DNA of 64,000 nt from Daedaleopsis sinensis (GCA_033807695.1 CM066308.1:1612001-1676000), one strand, 5' to 3'; positions 10,950-24,900 are shown, counted from the stretch's first letter. The notes: a model not told the origin generated them from the sequence alone. Made by a program: numbers and translations.

Positions 10950-13900
10950 ATGGCTCGTCAAACTCGTCAAGGTACGCAGCTCGTCTTGTACGCTCATCCC
11001 TTCTCGCTGCGAGCCCTTGTCTGCCCACAGCTAGCAACCGATCCCCTTCTCCCCCGAGCCCAGTCCTTCCACCCGTAGATGCCGAGCCCGTTGTTCTTCC
11101 TGGTCGCGATCCCAGGCTCCCATCTTTCTACCGAGTCACTGCCCACCCCCTTCTCGCTCACGTTAAAGGCGTCAACTGCATCTATATCTACATCCAGGAC
11201 ACACACAAGCGTGCAATGATAGACTACCACGAGTACGTCAAGGGGGTAGTTCTCCCAGACGGCACCCATTCTGCTGTCAAGGCCGCCGGTATGTTGCCAG
11301 AGGCCGCCCTTGCTGTTCGATTTTCATGATCGCTCACTTCTCTCTCTAGGTTACCTTCAGCTTCGACCGGGTGACTACGTGTTTGCCCGCGACATGTGGG
11401 GCAAGGGCTGTCCCGAGGATGACGTCGTCCAGTGCTGGGTTACCCCAACGTGAGTACTTTGCACGGTTACCCCTGTCCACGTTGTTCATTCCCGTCCGCA
11501 GTGGTGTCGTCTCCCGTGACCTCGAGGCGAGCATGGAGACCGCTCGCGATGCCGTTCTGGGCGACCGAAGTGAACGCTCCCCCACCAAGCCCATCGTCGT
11601 CAACCAGGAGTATGTCGGCGGCGTTGCTTGGGAGCGTAGCAAGCAGGCGGTTAACATCGCCAATTCGGAGCGTGCCTACACGCTCGCCCATAGCTACCAA
11701 GTGCAGAAGAACCTTGCAGGCCCCACTGTCGGTGCGAAAGTCAAGGGCGGAGAGCCGAGTGACCACAACGAGCTGCGCCTCCAGACGATCCAGGCGCGTG
11801 GGGATTGACATCATGTATATAACGTTGTAGTTGACTATGCACCGCAGGCCGCAGCTCCTATCGCTATTGCCAGCTTAGAAGCTGGACCCAAGGACATCAG
11901 CGAGGCTCTTCGACTGCAGGCCGAGGTCACGAACCTCCCTCGCATTGGCTACGAAGGCAACTACGCATATCCGACCATGCAATTGAATATAGCCTCGACT
12001 AAGTCTGCTGATACGCTCGCCGGTACAGTGCTCGTTACACGCTGTTTGGCATTGACCTGAGCTGTAATTTGGTTGCAGCGGCTAAGTTCAAGGACGATCT
12101 CGGTCAGTTTGCAGGGAAGCACGTAGACCAACATGACTCACCGGGGGGGTACACTTGCATGATCGCTATGAACGATCTCGCGCCTGGCGAGGATCCGGGG
12201 TTCTTCATGATAGCTGAACTTGGCGTGGCGATCGGTATGTTGACACATCAAAGTTTCGATGAATATGCGATAGTTACAGTTCCGATTTAGTACTTGACGG
12301 TCTAGTCACCTGTTGCTTCTGCGGCCTGCGTTATCACGGCGGTTTTCCGCCCACTTCTCCTGCCAAAACGAAGCCGGCCGACTACTCGTATCGCTACGTT
12401 GTTATATGCTATCCTTCTGCCCCCCTGCTCGATGGTCGATCACTGGTTGCACTCGCTGCCCTTCCCAAGGGCGAACTGTTGGCGATCACTCCCGAAATGA
12501 AGGACCCCAGGTAATTGTTGCCTTCACCATGTGTCCTGCATGCTAAAACATATCTCCTCTAGCTACGACGATACAGAAGCACCCACTAATTGTGGTAACT
12601 GGATCAACGACGGCCCCTGGCTAACTAGTCGACAAGCTTATCTGGACTTCTTGTACCGTGCGAGTGCGAACATCCTCCACTATTTCACCAAGCAAGTTTC
12701 CCCGGACCTCAAATTCAAGCTCGACTACGACCTTCTCCGCCAATCGATGTCCATTGTAGATGAAGCAAGCTCGGACGCTTCACAGTCGGACGAGGTCTCT
12801 GTCGCTGAGGAGGACGAGGATGGCACTCGGCCACGTCTGTATCCTTCCCCATGGGATCTCCACCCAGGCACGACACACGTTTCAGAAGAGTTTGGCTGCT
12901 CGCGCATCCAGAGCATCAGGAAATGGGACACGCACAAGGAGAAGTACGGCCGGTTTCTTCCTTACTATGTGCACAAGACAAGAGCTCAACGTCAAAGTCT
13001 GTCGTTCGTGTCCTTCTAACGTGTTAATGAACTCAAGCTTGCATTACAGAATCTGGTGCGCGAAAGGACGCCACCGTTGCTTTGGAGTCACAAGCACAGC
13101 CGCAGCAAGTTCCGGAGATCAGTAAGCGTAGTTATGGGCAGATTTGACGTGTTGCAGAGATTTACTCCTTGTTTGCAGGCGAGACGCGTGCAGGCAAACG
13201 CAAGGCAGCTGCTGTCGAGGAGCCACACCAGGAAGATCAAGACGAGGGTCGGGACAATTTGCCAGATGAGACCCACCTGAGACGGTCGAAGCGTTTCAAG
13301 TCTGCTCAGAATGTCGACGGTGCAGGTGCACTTTAACTATCATATGATATACTTCTTTTTTACTAACGTTTCAAAGGCCCTTCAGGCTCTGTCCCTGCAA
13401 CTGCCTCATCAGAGAGGAGCGACGAGGGGGATGGGGACGCTTCGAACCTACCTATGTCACGCTACATGTTGCGCTCGCATACGCGTTAGTGTACTTTGAC
13501 AGTGGCGACATTTTGGATCAACTAACTTTCTTCACGTTAGCTGACGGCGGACGAGGATCACCTACTGAGGTAGATGTGAATTACGTTGAAGAGGCTGCGA
13601 ATGTCTTCGCTTCCTGGCAGAACAGCTCTACGCCCGACGCCAATGTTCTCGACGAGCTTATGCAGACTGACTCTGCTCAGTCGCCCAACCAAGATGCAGG
13701 AATTCATAGTAAGTCTGTCACTAAGAAATGCATGCATCGTTGTGTAGCCTTGAATGCTGACATTGGTCTACAGATGCATTCGATGAGGTCTCGGGAGATT
13801 CTACACGTACGTACAAGTGTGTACTTACATTCATTTTGATAACTAACGTTCAGATTGTAGCGTTCAAACCCATCCTCGAGCTGTTGTCCTTGCCGCACCT

Positions 13901-15863
13901 CTCCAAGGAGCTCAAATTCGTAGAAAACGTTGCAGACGCATTGACCGACATCCATGCCGGGAGCGACGCAGGGGTGGACGTGTTCCTGCAGAGTCTACAG
14001 ATCTCGCACAAGGATCCGGCCGCTTTTGCGCACGGTGTGGCAGGACTTTGGCAGGCTTGGCCAAGACACCTGAACGCACTGGATCTCCTCGACCTTCAAG
14101 TCGCCATTGAGCGCCGCCGGCTCATGCTTGCGAACGCTGCAGCTTGGTTGTGGCTGACCCAAGACTGTGTCGTGCAAGTGCGACGCGTAGTCACAGTGTT
14201 GCGAGAGGATCACACCTCCTTCGACCGCACCGCTGACTGGATCACACAGCTCGCTCGTGACATCTACAGGATCTGGAGTACTCGGCGAGCAGGTGAAGTT
14301 CGAGTTGCCCAATATTTCCCCTCTTTAGAGGTCCCTCCCGCAGATCGCACAATCAACATCCCTCGCTCAAAGGCCCGTATGTCAACGGAGGAGCTTGAAG
14401 ACCACGTCTGCGCGCATACCCTCAAGATCATGCGGACCTGGCTTTCTTACCCATCGAACACCCAACTCCTGGCTGCATACTTTGTGATGTACACAGTCAT
14501 CACCGTCCAGAACCTCGACGTCCTCCTATTCCGCGACATATGGCGAGCGCATCAGTCCGTGAAGAGCTCCGTCCTGGGTCAGAAGCAGAGTAGACATCAC
14601 TCACTCTCGCTCGCGGCTCTGGACCCTTACCTGGCCGCCGTTCGTGCCTCTCCTGTTGCAGACCCCCTGAGCAAGGAGGCTGCACTGTTGCAGAAAATCT
14701 CTGCAGCGGTGACCCGATGCAGTCCGGCGCTCGCTGCGATGTCTTGCGCGGTTGCTGAGTACCTCAAGCTTGCTCAAGGATGTCCCGTCCCTCCTCGAAT
14801 CCCCATCCCTAATCGCCATCGCTCAACTATGGGGTCTACGACTGCGTTATCCGCTGTCGCCAACTCATCCTCAGCGCCCACGTCGGTCCACCAGCATCCA
14901 TCCGAGTCTCTGCCGGTCGTTATCACTCCCAACACACTCATCACAGCCACTTCACTACAGAGCATCCTCGCCTTTGTTCGCGCGCTGCTCCCACTTGTGC
15001 AGCAGGAAACGTTCCATCCTCATACTCCGCTTCAGACTCTCGTCACCTCCAACCTAGATCACTATCTGCCCTTCCGTGAGCACGCGACATCGCGCCTCGT
15101 ATTCAAAGGGCCAGGCGGCCCATTCCATCCCTCTCATGCGACTCTACCCGGAGCGTTCGCTAGTCAGGTGCTTTCAAGAACATTGCTCTTCGACTCCCAA
15201 GCCGTTCACCAGCATCTTACCTGCAGCTACTTCGAGACAGCACAGGATTGGACGACCATGCTTCAGAACGCAGGCTTCAACGGGCATATCGAGTCCATCA
15301 AATGGCTCGTAAACCTGTCGTGCTACGGCTCAGTACAGTCCCAGAGAGTTGACGTGCTGCAGGACGTATCCTGCTACTATGACCACGACGCTCGCTGGGG
15401 TCAGTTTCTCGAGTCTGGGAGTACTACGTCGTCCGTGTCTGGTTCCACCATTCCCAAGCCATCCTTCACATCCTGCTACCGGTGGTTTCAGGCGACCGAG
15501 AAAGTCAAGATAGGCGGCGAGTGGAGGACGAGGAAGATGCTGCCTCTTTTGGGTCAGCTGACGGCCTATCTCCTCGCAGCCGACATGGTCTACGCAGGTA
15601 ACATAGCGGAACCGACCCTGCAAGAGCTTGGTGCGATTGTCCACCGCAACGACAAGGGCCCTCGAAAGTGTCTGTACAGCTTATCAGACCGATACAACAA
15701 GGCCTCGGGGGTGGACGACACAGTCCAGGCACTGACGGAGGTGTTCAATTTCTTGGACGCTGCGCTCACGGGGCCAGAGAAGGCGAGTATAACCTTCGAT
15801 GCGATAATGGTGGAGCATACGCTATGTAAGTATCAGCGTACAAAGCGACATCTTCGTGAATAG
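10950..15863 (+). CDS. A1: candidate TET/JBP-type 2OG-Fe(II) dioxygenase with a large C-terminal domain, 1392 aa
   Basis: Fourteen exons with consistent phases: 10950-10971, 11031-11288, 11350-11449, 11502-11797, 11855-12022, 12079-12234, 12291-12510, 12563-12996, 13050-13121, 13179-13319, 13377-13484, 13541-13708, 13774-13806, 13861-15863. The start and intron 1 are shared with A2. Residues about 210-400 look like a double-stranded beta-helix 2-oxoglutarate/Fe(II) oxygenase: KHVDQHD gives the HxD pair (H296, D298), LRYHGGFPP the distal iron ligand (H349), and YRYVV a likely 2OG-binding Arg (R368). This layout resembles fungal TET/JBP enzymes, which oxidise 5-methylcytosine, but no search was possible. 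Then come an acidic patch, a basic LRRSKRFKS nuclear-signal-like segment, and a 667-residue C-terminal exon conserved in A2 (AIERRRLML, IMVEHTLCKY) that I do not recognise. Convergent with B1, 86 bp apart. Confidence 0.72.
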
Positions 15864-15949
15864 ACTAGATCGATCTGTATGTACAATGAAATTGTATTAG
15901 ATTAGGCAAGTAAGGCAATTCAGCACGGCATTGGAGACTTGATCTATCT

Positions 15950-17263
15950 CTAAGATGTTGACATGGTGTGATCACCATCAGAAGTAGGCGTGAGACACAG
16001 TCTCTTCAACTCATTCTGCGGAGCATCCTCCTCCTCCTGTTGCGACTCTTCGCTAGCTTGGCCGTATCCCACCTTCCTCTTGATCTTCTTCAGTGGCGAC
16101 ACAACACGAGTACTGAGAGCTCGTATAGCGGCAGCATTGTACTCCTATGTATCAGACTTGGTAAGTGGCGTCGCCCACCGTTGAAGCAGTACTAGAGGCA
16201 GATGTTTACTCACACGTTCGGCTTGGCGGTTCAAAACACAGATAGCTCTGAGCTTTGGAAGAAAGACATACTCGCGCCTCCCAACTCGCACTGCTTGAAA
16301 CGCGATCTGAACCTCTATCATGTTGCTATGACACAGGATCTCAGGCTTGATAACAGAATAGATGGTCCTGTTGGTTATGGCAGTGGTGAGTATACAAAGT
16401 ACCTCGGGCCAGTACAAGTGTTCTGAAACGTACGGTTGACTCTCAGATTGCATCCAGTATTCGACTACGTTCTCCAGAATGTGTATCTCGCTTCGGAGCA
16501 GGGGACCTATGACGTTCAAAGGGTCGATGGTGTTGAGAAGGTCGATGGGTTGCTCGCCGTCAGCGGCTTTGACGGAGGTGAAGTATCGGTTGGAAAACGT
16601 AATGGCGAGGTGAGTTCCATCTCTGCTTGGCTTCCATGAACGAAGCTGACATCCACGGCGCTGTATCTCCGCATGGAACATCTGATACACGTTCCCAAGT
16701 CCTTGGACAGCTCGATCAAAACTCTTCGCACCAAGGCCAGTCAAAGTCACAAATTGCTTCATGTCAATGATGCGATTTGAGTTACGAGGGATGCTAACGT
16801 ATCGCAATGCTTGGTATGTGTTGATTCACAAGAGATGATGATGTTGAGTACTCACTCCGCTTGCCGTATTGGAGGCAGTTTGTAGTCCAAAAGATATCCC
16901 TGAACCTTTAAGATTACTTCCTCCACCTCGTTCTCCTTGCCGTGCGGGTAGGTTAGCAACAGGATTCTTCCACCGTTCCTCTCGCATAGCTCGGCGACGG
17001 TCGCAGGAGGATTGGTCTACCGAAACCGTCACAGTCAACAATCCGCACAACGACTCCATGAATGATGTTCCACTGCTTACCTCATCGACACTGGCAAGCT
17101 GCTGAAAGGGAGCTTGCAAGTCAGATGCCAGTAGAGCCTTCATGTGGTTCTCTAACAGCTCTTCTAATGTCCATCCTGGGTCACTGTTCCGGGCCGTAGT
17201 ATGCACTGTGATTAACTCACGATATTTGGTAGGATCCTGACGCAGCTGGGCAAGATAAGACAT
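15950..17263 (-). CDS. B1: family B protein, 350 aa, function unknown
   Basis: Five exons, complement(15950..16144, 16214..16367, 16434..16793, 16856..17016, 17081..17263), sum to 351 codons with correct phases. The start (MSYLAQLRQDPTKY) and splice sites were fixed by comparison with B2, which shares intron positions. Conserved blocks are EVEEVILKVQGY, KLPPIR, IPRNSNRI, TGLGAKSFDRAVQ, ILENVVEYW, REYVFLPKLRAICVL and, near the end, SPLKKIKRKVGYGQ, whose basic stretch could be a nuclear signal. No catalytic motif or membrane segment seen. It is tail-to-tail with A1 and head-to-head with D1, the same arrangement as B2 in cassette 2, so B probably works with A and D. I do not recognise the family. 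Confidence 0.82.
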
Positions 17264-17982
17264 AGCGATTGGAGAGATTGTGTAAGTGAAAGTCGAGGAA
17301 TATTGATGTAAAGCTGAACAACACCATGCAGAAGTAGGGCGAAGCAAAGTGGGACTGGGAGATTTATCGCCAGTATATGTGACAGCACTCCCTCTCCTAA
17401 ACGGCCCTGTGTTCGAAATTGTGTACACGTAGGCAACGTTTCAGAGTAGCCCAGCCCTACTGCCGATCGGTGCGTGGCATGGTTGCAAAGCAACCGAAGT
17501 CGGCTAACATCCATCCTGGGTCTAATAGCCGACTTTTACCTTCCGAAGTGCTACATGGTATCTGCCACTGTAGGGGATACGGTCCTGGGTCCTTCTCTTA
17601 TGCTGCTATGGTTCATGTTATTTGGCAGATACTCTATGTGCTATCATGCATAGCTAGGAGTCAGGCATTACAGGTGAGGGAGCACAGTTGGTCAAAGAGA
17701 TACTAGCGACGGGAATCACTTCCACCACGCCAATATCGCTTGCAGATGATTTCCAAGCCTCATGTTCTGCCGCATTTCGCTCAGAATCAGGGGTAGACAA
17801 ACAATGACCAAACATCTCACTGGCGAGGATGTTAAATACAGAGCAGGTCGGGTCGTTCGTGCTCAGAGTCCTTTGTCTCTTTGCCCACTCCCCAAAGTTC
17901 TCTCCCCCTGCACCTGCCATCCTCGCGTTCCTCCCCTCCATATCCTATCCAACCTCATCTCATATCCAAGTCCTTTATCATC

Positions 17983-20900
17983 ATGGCTCCTCGTCGCTCT
18001 GCTTCCTCCTCCACTGCTACTGCTGCTCAGGCTGCCAAGTATGCCCCTTTGCTCGAACCTTCTTCTTGCCACCAAGTTTGATGGACTACTCTTCTAGAGC
18101 CAAGGGTGCGGCCCCTGCCCGCAAGGCTGGTGGTACTCGTAAGCCTGCTGCGAAGCCTGCACCTGCAAAGCCTACAGCGGCCAAGGCTACTCGTGCTACG
18201 CGGTGAGCCCTTGAGCGGCAGTTTATCTCTTTCCGCATCGAACTTATCCTTCTTCTTCCAGCATGAGCACTGGCGGTCGCGCCCCGAGAGGGAAGGCTAT
18301 CAAAACGTATGTCTGTCTCCGCCATTGACCTCTACTATTCTACTTAACCTTTCTATCATAGCCCAGAGTATGTGGACTCCGAGGCTGAGGAGGCTGATGA
18401 CAACGATGATGATGTCGAGGTCGATGAAGAGATGGATGCGGACAACCGGGACAACTCGGAGTTAATGTCCTCACACAACATTGAAAGGTACGCCTACTCT
18501 CATAGTATCATCTTCTCAATGCTATAATACTTCTCCAGTGATGACGAAGAGGTGGAGGATGATGGGGACTCTGTGACCACGCAGAATGACCAGTCGTCTG
18601 ACACAGTCATTGCTTCAGAGGAGGATGAGCCCGATGTGCGTCCTGATGTGGAGCGCACTCCAAGGGCAACACGGTATGTGCTTCACATCTCCACACTCCC
18701 TTTAGATGTCTTATGAGTATTCGTTCTTAGCCGTGGTCGGAAGGTTGATGATATGGAGACCATCAGCCCCGGCTCTCCATCACCAGTGTACGTTAAGATT
18801 TAACTGCTTAATGTCTACATGTGCTCCAACTGCTTTACTGTAGAAAAAGCAGCGCAGCGCCCACTCCCGTGAAAGCTGAGGCTATGACACCTTCTCGTCG
18901 CAAGGGAACAACCACTGCCTTCCGTCGCACTCCTACTGCTAAGCGGGCCAAGGAGGAGGACTCTGATGAGTACGAAGAGTACGTGATAGCTGCTTCATGC
19001 TCTTCTGATTTCTACTCACCCCTTTAAAGGGAAAGTCCGATGAAGAAGACTCGCACTGTGGCAAGCAGGTATGTTCTCTATTATCTTTGACCTCCCTTTC
19101 AAGACTGTCATGTATTCTTTTAAAGCAAACCTCAAGTCTCTGACACCATTTCTGAAGACTGGGACGTTGTCGAGGCTCCTAAGGCTACTCAGAAGAAGGC
19201 AGTCCCTCCTCTTCCTCGAGGCAAGGGTGCCCGTGCTCGTGCTCCAACTGAGCCTGCTTTGCCTCCTGCTGCAAAGTTTTCAACGAAGCCAACACCGAAG
19301 GCCAAGGTGACTGGGAAGGTACAGGCTGCTACTCCCAAGACCGGTATGAAGGCTACTGGCCGCAAAGTCACCCCTGCCGCTCGTTCTCGCGGCAAGGCTC
19401 CAGAGTAAGTAGTATTTACTCTTCTACTGCTATAGCGTTACTGATTACATTTGTCGTCTAGCTCCGCAGAGGAAGTATTCAACCCCACCGAGGTTGATAC
19501 TGAGACGTACTAGTTTTATCATACATCTCTCAATCACATCCTCACACTCTCTCCAGTTACCGTACCCAGACCGCTCTCTTCCGTAAGGACATGTCGTCCA
19601 CCGAGAACTTTGACCAGTTACATGAAGTGTATGTCCCATTTAATATAGACATGTGTCGCCCTTCTTTAACATATGTGCTATAGGCTGGATGCCATCAAGC
19701 AGGAGAAGACCGACAACACCAAGTATGTACAGCCTTAGCATTGATACTACTGGATCACTATCTTAACACCCTCTAGGGACTCGTCTTCCAAGACAGAGGG
19801 CAGGGTGAAGAATGATCCTCGCTCTCCCCGTCGTGTGCGCATCTCCAAGTTAGTGCATGTTACTATTCAGATTGCTGCCAGATACTGATGCTTCGTCAGG
19901 GAAACTGTTGAGATTCCCGACACCTCTCCAATCAAGGAGGTCATCACTCGTCCTAGCTCCCCTGTTTGGGACATGGAGGTGGATGATGAGATCGACGACA
20001 ATGACAGTGACGCTGTCCAGACTGGTACGTGGTATTACTATCATATCATCTTCTTGTTGTTTACACATGTCTATACTATAACTTTTAAGCAACCTCAACA
20101 CACTATGCGGAACCCCTTCCTACGGTGCACGCCATTGGCTACGGTCCAGGTGTCGACATGGAGGACGACGACGCGACCGACATCCTACTTAAGGCGACAT
20201 ACGCATATCTCCCATCCCTCAAGTGAGCATATCGGTGTTATCTAGCATATGAGTATAGCTGATGGGACTGTCTAGGGACCACTACCCGGATACAGGGGCA
20301 TATACTCTCACCACTATTCTGCTTTCTGAGGGAATCCTCGATCAGCCCCGATACCCAGTGGATAAAGAGTAAGTCGTTCTCGCCTAAGATCAACAATCTA
20401 ACTGCTAACGTATAATCTAGAGCTCTTCTAGAGCTTATTCAGTACTCCTACGGCGGCGATATGGGCAGCCCTGGGGTAATCAACCCTGCTAGAGCTGCTC
20501 CTACGCTTGCTATGACGCACGTCTACAACACCAACGCGTCTTCCTATCCTGTGGTTTCTATGCCCGCAGTTGGTGGCCCTCACCGTGCGATCCTCTGCAC
20601 TGTTGGGGTCGTTCTAGGGTGCAACGTCATTAATCCTGCTCCATTCGCACAGAAGAGAGCCAAACAGATCTTGCTCAGCCCTCTGCGTGGTGAGAACGAG
20701 CGGGCGCTGGCCTGGATGGCTCAGGTGGTGGGCAGCGAGTGCTTGGGGGTCCCTACCTTTGGCGTCCAGATGGTTGACGGCAATGGGAGGATCAACGGCC
20801 TGTCCTTCCGAACCTTTCCGAGCGGGGCTCCTGCGGCATCAGGCAACGGTATGTAATTTCTTCATCTATGCGCTCGTGGTCTTACTTTATAGTGCTCTAG

Positions 20901-21304
20901 CCCGCCTACTCCCTGGCATGGGTTCTGCCACGCCCAAGAAGGGCCGTACTCCTGCCTCTTTGCCCTCCCGCTCACTCATCGAGATGAGGGACAAGACGAC
21001 TTGGCAGGTCACAGATGACAGTAGGTTGTTCTCTTTATTTTATCTCATTAACACACGTTGACTTGCTATAGTTCCTCTCTGGGATGCTAGGCACCTCTTC
21101 AAGCAGGGACGTAACTCCAAGGATAAGTTCTCTCACGACACTGTTGCTTCGCTTCCCCGTCTCAACCGAGAGTTGATGTTTGGAGAAGTTGCTATCATCT
21201 ACTATAGTGCTTCCACCTTCCCGCCTTCAAAGAACATTCACCCCGACGCTGTTCACGGTCTCAGCTTGAACCTTTATGGTGCAGTCTCTGTTGCCTCTGA
21301 TTGA
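17983..21304 (+). CDS. D1: nuclear-type basic/acidic protein with conserved C-terminal domain, about 700 aa
   Basis: A chain of short exons, each broken by 50-60 nt introns, starts at MAPRRSASSS and ends at a TGA at 21302-21304. The N-terminal half is low complexity: Ala/Lys/Pro-rich, then acidic (DDNDDDVEVDEEMD), then Lys/Arg-rich with RRGRK and TPTAKRAKEE, as in chromatin or scaffold proteins. The C-terminal half is globular; its block around 20560-20830 (SPLRGENERALAWM, VPTFGVQM, GLSFRTFP) recurs in D2 and in the D3 fragment (PVRGNWERTVS). The last exon reads LMFGEVAIIYYSAS. Divergent from B1, about 720 bp apart, and third gene of cassette 1. No enzymatic motif seen. Exon ends in the first half were not all checked for phase. 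Confidence 0.72.
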
Positions 21305-21987
21305 ACAACACATTATCACCGCTCCCTCTCATATCATCCATGGTATTTTCTCGCTCTTGTAGTCCCCCTGTCCACGGTGCTACTCCTCCCCCCTCGCTGG
21401 CTGGTTACGCTCTTGCATGGAGCCCTTCCTTTAGTATGCAGCATCTTCAACAGATAGCATCTCTAGTATTTTTGCATTTTCGAGTAGCTCAACATTGCGT
21501 AGTTGTGACTGTCTAATGATATCAGCGTTGTTGACAAACTTGGATGTGTGATTAAAGATGGCGGCAGAAGAGCAGAGAACTTAGAGCTCAACAGATTATC
21601 CCACCTAGATCTCACGTGATATTCATTTCTGACCGCGCGTGAGAGCATGTTGAACCTTGCTAGGCGCCTGGTTGAACTTGGCTAGGCGCCTGGTTGAACT
21701 TGCTAGGCGCGCTCGGGAACCCAACTCTCTTCTCAATCCACAACCTATCTGTCAACCTCCTAGAGTTCTCTTGCTCGATATCTGCACACCATGTCAAGTC
21801 CATCTATATGGTCATATATGCTCCTCTTGTATGCATGGAGTACAGCTATTCTACTCACCACAAACCTGATACCAGTTCTCATTATAACTGGAGGTATCAG
21901 CATAGTTCGAGGTCTGTCTCGGCCAATACCTTTTATAATTGAGCCGTATGACTGATATCTTTCTCTCTAGATACTATAGGGGACATC
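21305..21987. other. intergenic between D1 and Helitron 1
   Basis: No supported gene. Composition shifts from GC-richer D1 to the AT-richer Helitron. Holds a 22-bp triplicate at 21651-21715. The Helitron 5' terminus should lie here, but I could not identify it. Confidence 0.4.
21651..21715 (+). repeat. 22-bp tandem repeat, three units
   Basis: GTTGAACTTGGCTAGGCGCC and two close variants stand head to tail. Each unit contains the short palindrome GGCGCC. May be part of the Helitron 1 5' end or target-site DNA. Confidence 0.6.
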
Positions 21988-24900
21988 ATGGTAACCCCTA
22001 CACCTTTGCTTCATATGCATGGGCATCATATAGCCTCCACGACAGATGCGTTCATCACGGATGTCTTCGTTGCAGACATTACATCTAGTACAGCTATGGG
22101 TATGACAGACACCCTCTTGACAAGTTCTGTGCCTATAAGGATCAGGGTTTCCCAGAGCACCCTTATGAGAAGCTCATTCTCTACATACTCTGAGCCCTTG
22201 CCGAGCATATCTTGCGATATATATGTCGACTTGAATGGCAGCCTTATCAACATTGGCAATGACGTATATAAAGCTGTTCGCATGGCTTATTTCCAGTGCG
22301 TTCAGAACTTATATTACTCTCATGATTATCGTCGAAAGATAGATTGTTTGCTGTCCTTGCATATTACAAACCAACGGGTTTGTGTGCAACTTACTTCTCG
22401 ATCTCTCCACCAAGGCCCCGTTTACGCATTGTATGGAGGAGCCCAACTTCCCAAGAGCAATAACAAGTCAAAAGTGTGGAAGGATTCTGAGTTAAGACCA
22501 TATATAACGCGCGGTGCGGTTCAAGATGCAAAGTCGTACACGTACTCTGGGTATATACTGTCCACTATACAGGGTAATATTGGTGATGATGTTGCTCTCA
22601 AACTGCCCCTCTCAATTCTCAGTTACCGACTTACTAAACCGCAAATGCTCCATATTGCTCAATGTCATAATATAATATCAGTTAATAGCCGTTTGTCGAA
22701 GGAGAACATAATGCGCCAGTTAATTGGGCACCAATGCAATGGATGCTCTCAATTTCTTTCAGTATTCACCCCAGTAGATAAGGCTAAAACCACAAAAGAA
22801 AGAAAGCAGGCCCAGAGGGACCGCATCATTTCTGTTCCATTACAGAAATCAGATATGTCTATCACTTCATCGTCATTTCCACCAAATCCTGTGGACAGAA
22901 GTCTAATGCATGAAACTATAAATGGTTTTGCAAACGACTTACAAGTAACAAACTTTCTTGAGTCAGCATGCTCAGTCTGTGGATTATTAACTCCCAAATC
23001 CAATCTATATGACATAGCATCCATAAGCTTCGATAGAGAGTTGTTATGTTCCGATGAACCGGTGACTAGAGTAGAGAGAAAATCTGACAATGAGCCTGTA
23101 CGACCAATTCCTGGGCCGGTTCTTTTATCAGATTGTAATGATATTTGCCCGGCGTGTGCAGAGTCTCTAAAGGATGGTAAAAAACCAATTGATGCTCTTG
23201 CAAATGGGCTATGGATTGGAGATGTCCCCGATGAGTTGAGGGATCTGAGTTGGACAGAGAAAATGATCATATCACGGGTCAAGCATAATTTGTGTATAGT
23301 TAAAGTCCACGTATCCGGTATGTCAAAGATGAAGGCAAATGTGGTCAGTCACTCACTGCCAATGCCTAAGATATACAATGCTTTACCGCCACCGCGAGAG
23401 GAGCTAGACCAAGTACTGGCTTTCTTGTATATAGGGCCGAACGTCCCGACTTTAAAAGACTTTAGGCGTACTGCTATGTTGATACGTCGTGCCAAAGTTG
23501 CTCGTGCACTGGAGTGGTTGAAGTTAAATCATTCTGACTATATGGATCTGGATATCTCATATGAAAATCTCAACAATTATCCCGAAGATGAGCCACCTGT
23601 AATTGTCAACTACACTCAGAGTATGGAATCAAACAAAGATCCTGAGTCTACTGCAGTCAATGATGCCGAAGAAGATGATGGTACTGACAAGGGTGACTGC
23701 CCATTCATTGTGCATGGTCTTACTGGTAGTAATCTTGAAAGACTGGGACACAGCCGTCCTCATGAGATTACTGCTCGTGCAGTGGAGTACTTCAAGTCAG
23801 GTGGCAAAGTTCTCGGTATCGGTCAAGCTGAGCAGCCAGAGAGTATTTATGACAATCCCCAACTATATCCTCAAATGTTTCCTTGGCTTTTTCCCTACGG
23901 ACTTGGAGGGCTTAGAAATGTAATGGGTTATAAAACTGTTTCAGAGGAAAAGCGGAAACAGCAGCTGCTGATGTATCATGATAAACGGTTCCAATTAGAA
24001 CCTTTATTCCCTCTAGTTGCACTTAATCATGAGCAGATTAAAAAAGCAACGACTGCAGGCTACTTGCTAGCTGACAAAAGCAAGTTCAATGAGATTGCTG
24101 ATCGTATCGCAAATATGAACCATCGGACACTTACAGAGATTGTGGAGCGACTGAAGAGTGGTCCAGTCAAGCCTGAAACCGAAGAAGAGAAAGCCTGCTT
24201 CAAGGTACTTAATGATCTTGACCACGTAAACTACAAAGTCCAAGGATCTATTACAAGTAAAAAGTACATGAGAAATGAGATATGGTCCTTGGTGTCATAT
24301 CTCGGAGCACCGTCATGGTTCATCACATTCGCACCAGCAGATGTCAAGCACCCACTAGCTCTCTACTTTGCAGACACCAATGAAACCTTTGTTCCCAAAT
24401 TCCGTGATAAAGATGAGCGTATGAATCTCATTGCTAATAACCCCGTGGCAGGGGCTAGATTCTTCAAGGCAATGGTTGACTTATTTGTCAAGCATGTTCT
24501 AGGTGTGGGCTTAGAGCGTCCCGGACTATACGGAGAGACTTCAGGATATTACGGTACTGTGGAACAACAGGGTCGACTCACACTGCATCTTCATATGCTA
24601 TTATGGATTAAAAACTCTTTGACGCCACAGGAAGTAAGAGATAAGATTATGGATCCCAGCTCAGACTTCCAAAAAGCCATGGTAGAGTATCTTGAGAGTG
24701 CTCACAAAGGAGAGTTCATAGACAGTGATATGGAGACAGTCGCAGCTGAACTCAAGGAGATTAATGAGAAAAATCCATTCCGTGTCCCTCCCACTGAGAC
24801 TTTACCACAGCCACCTCCGGATAAGTGTTCTCATGAAGAGGAGCAGCCTGATTGCACTCAATGCATTGAGTATAAGAAGTGGTGGAGCAACTACTGCAAA

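Noticed and set aside
21651..21715. The 22-bp triplicate as the Helitron 1 5' terminus
   Set aside because: No TC start with matching subterminal hairpin could be placed, and no equivalent was found upstream of Helitron 2.
22749..23282. 177-codon open frame antisense to the Helitron 1 Rep
   Set aside because: Shadow of a strongly supported transposase frame.
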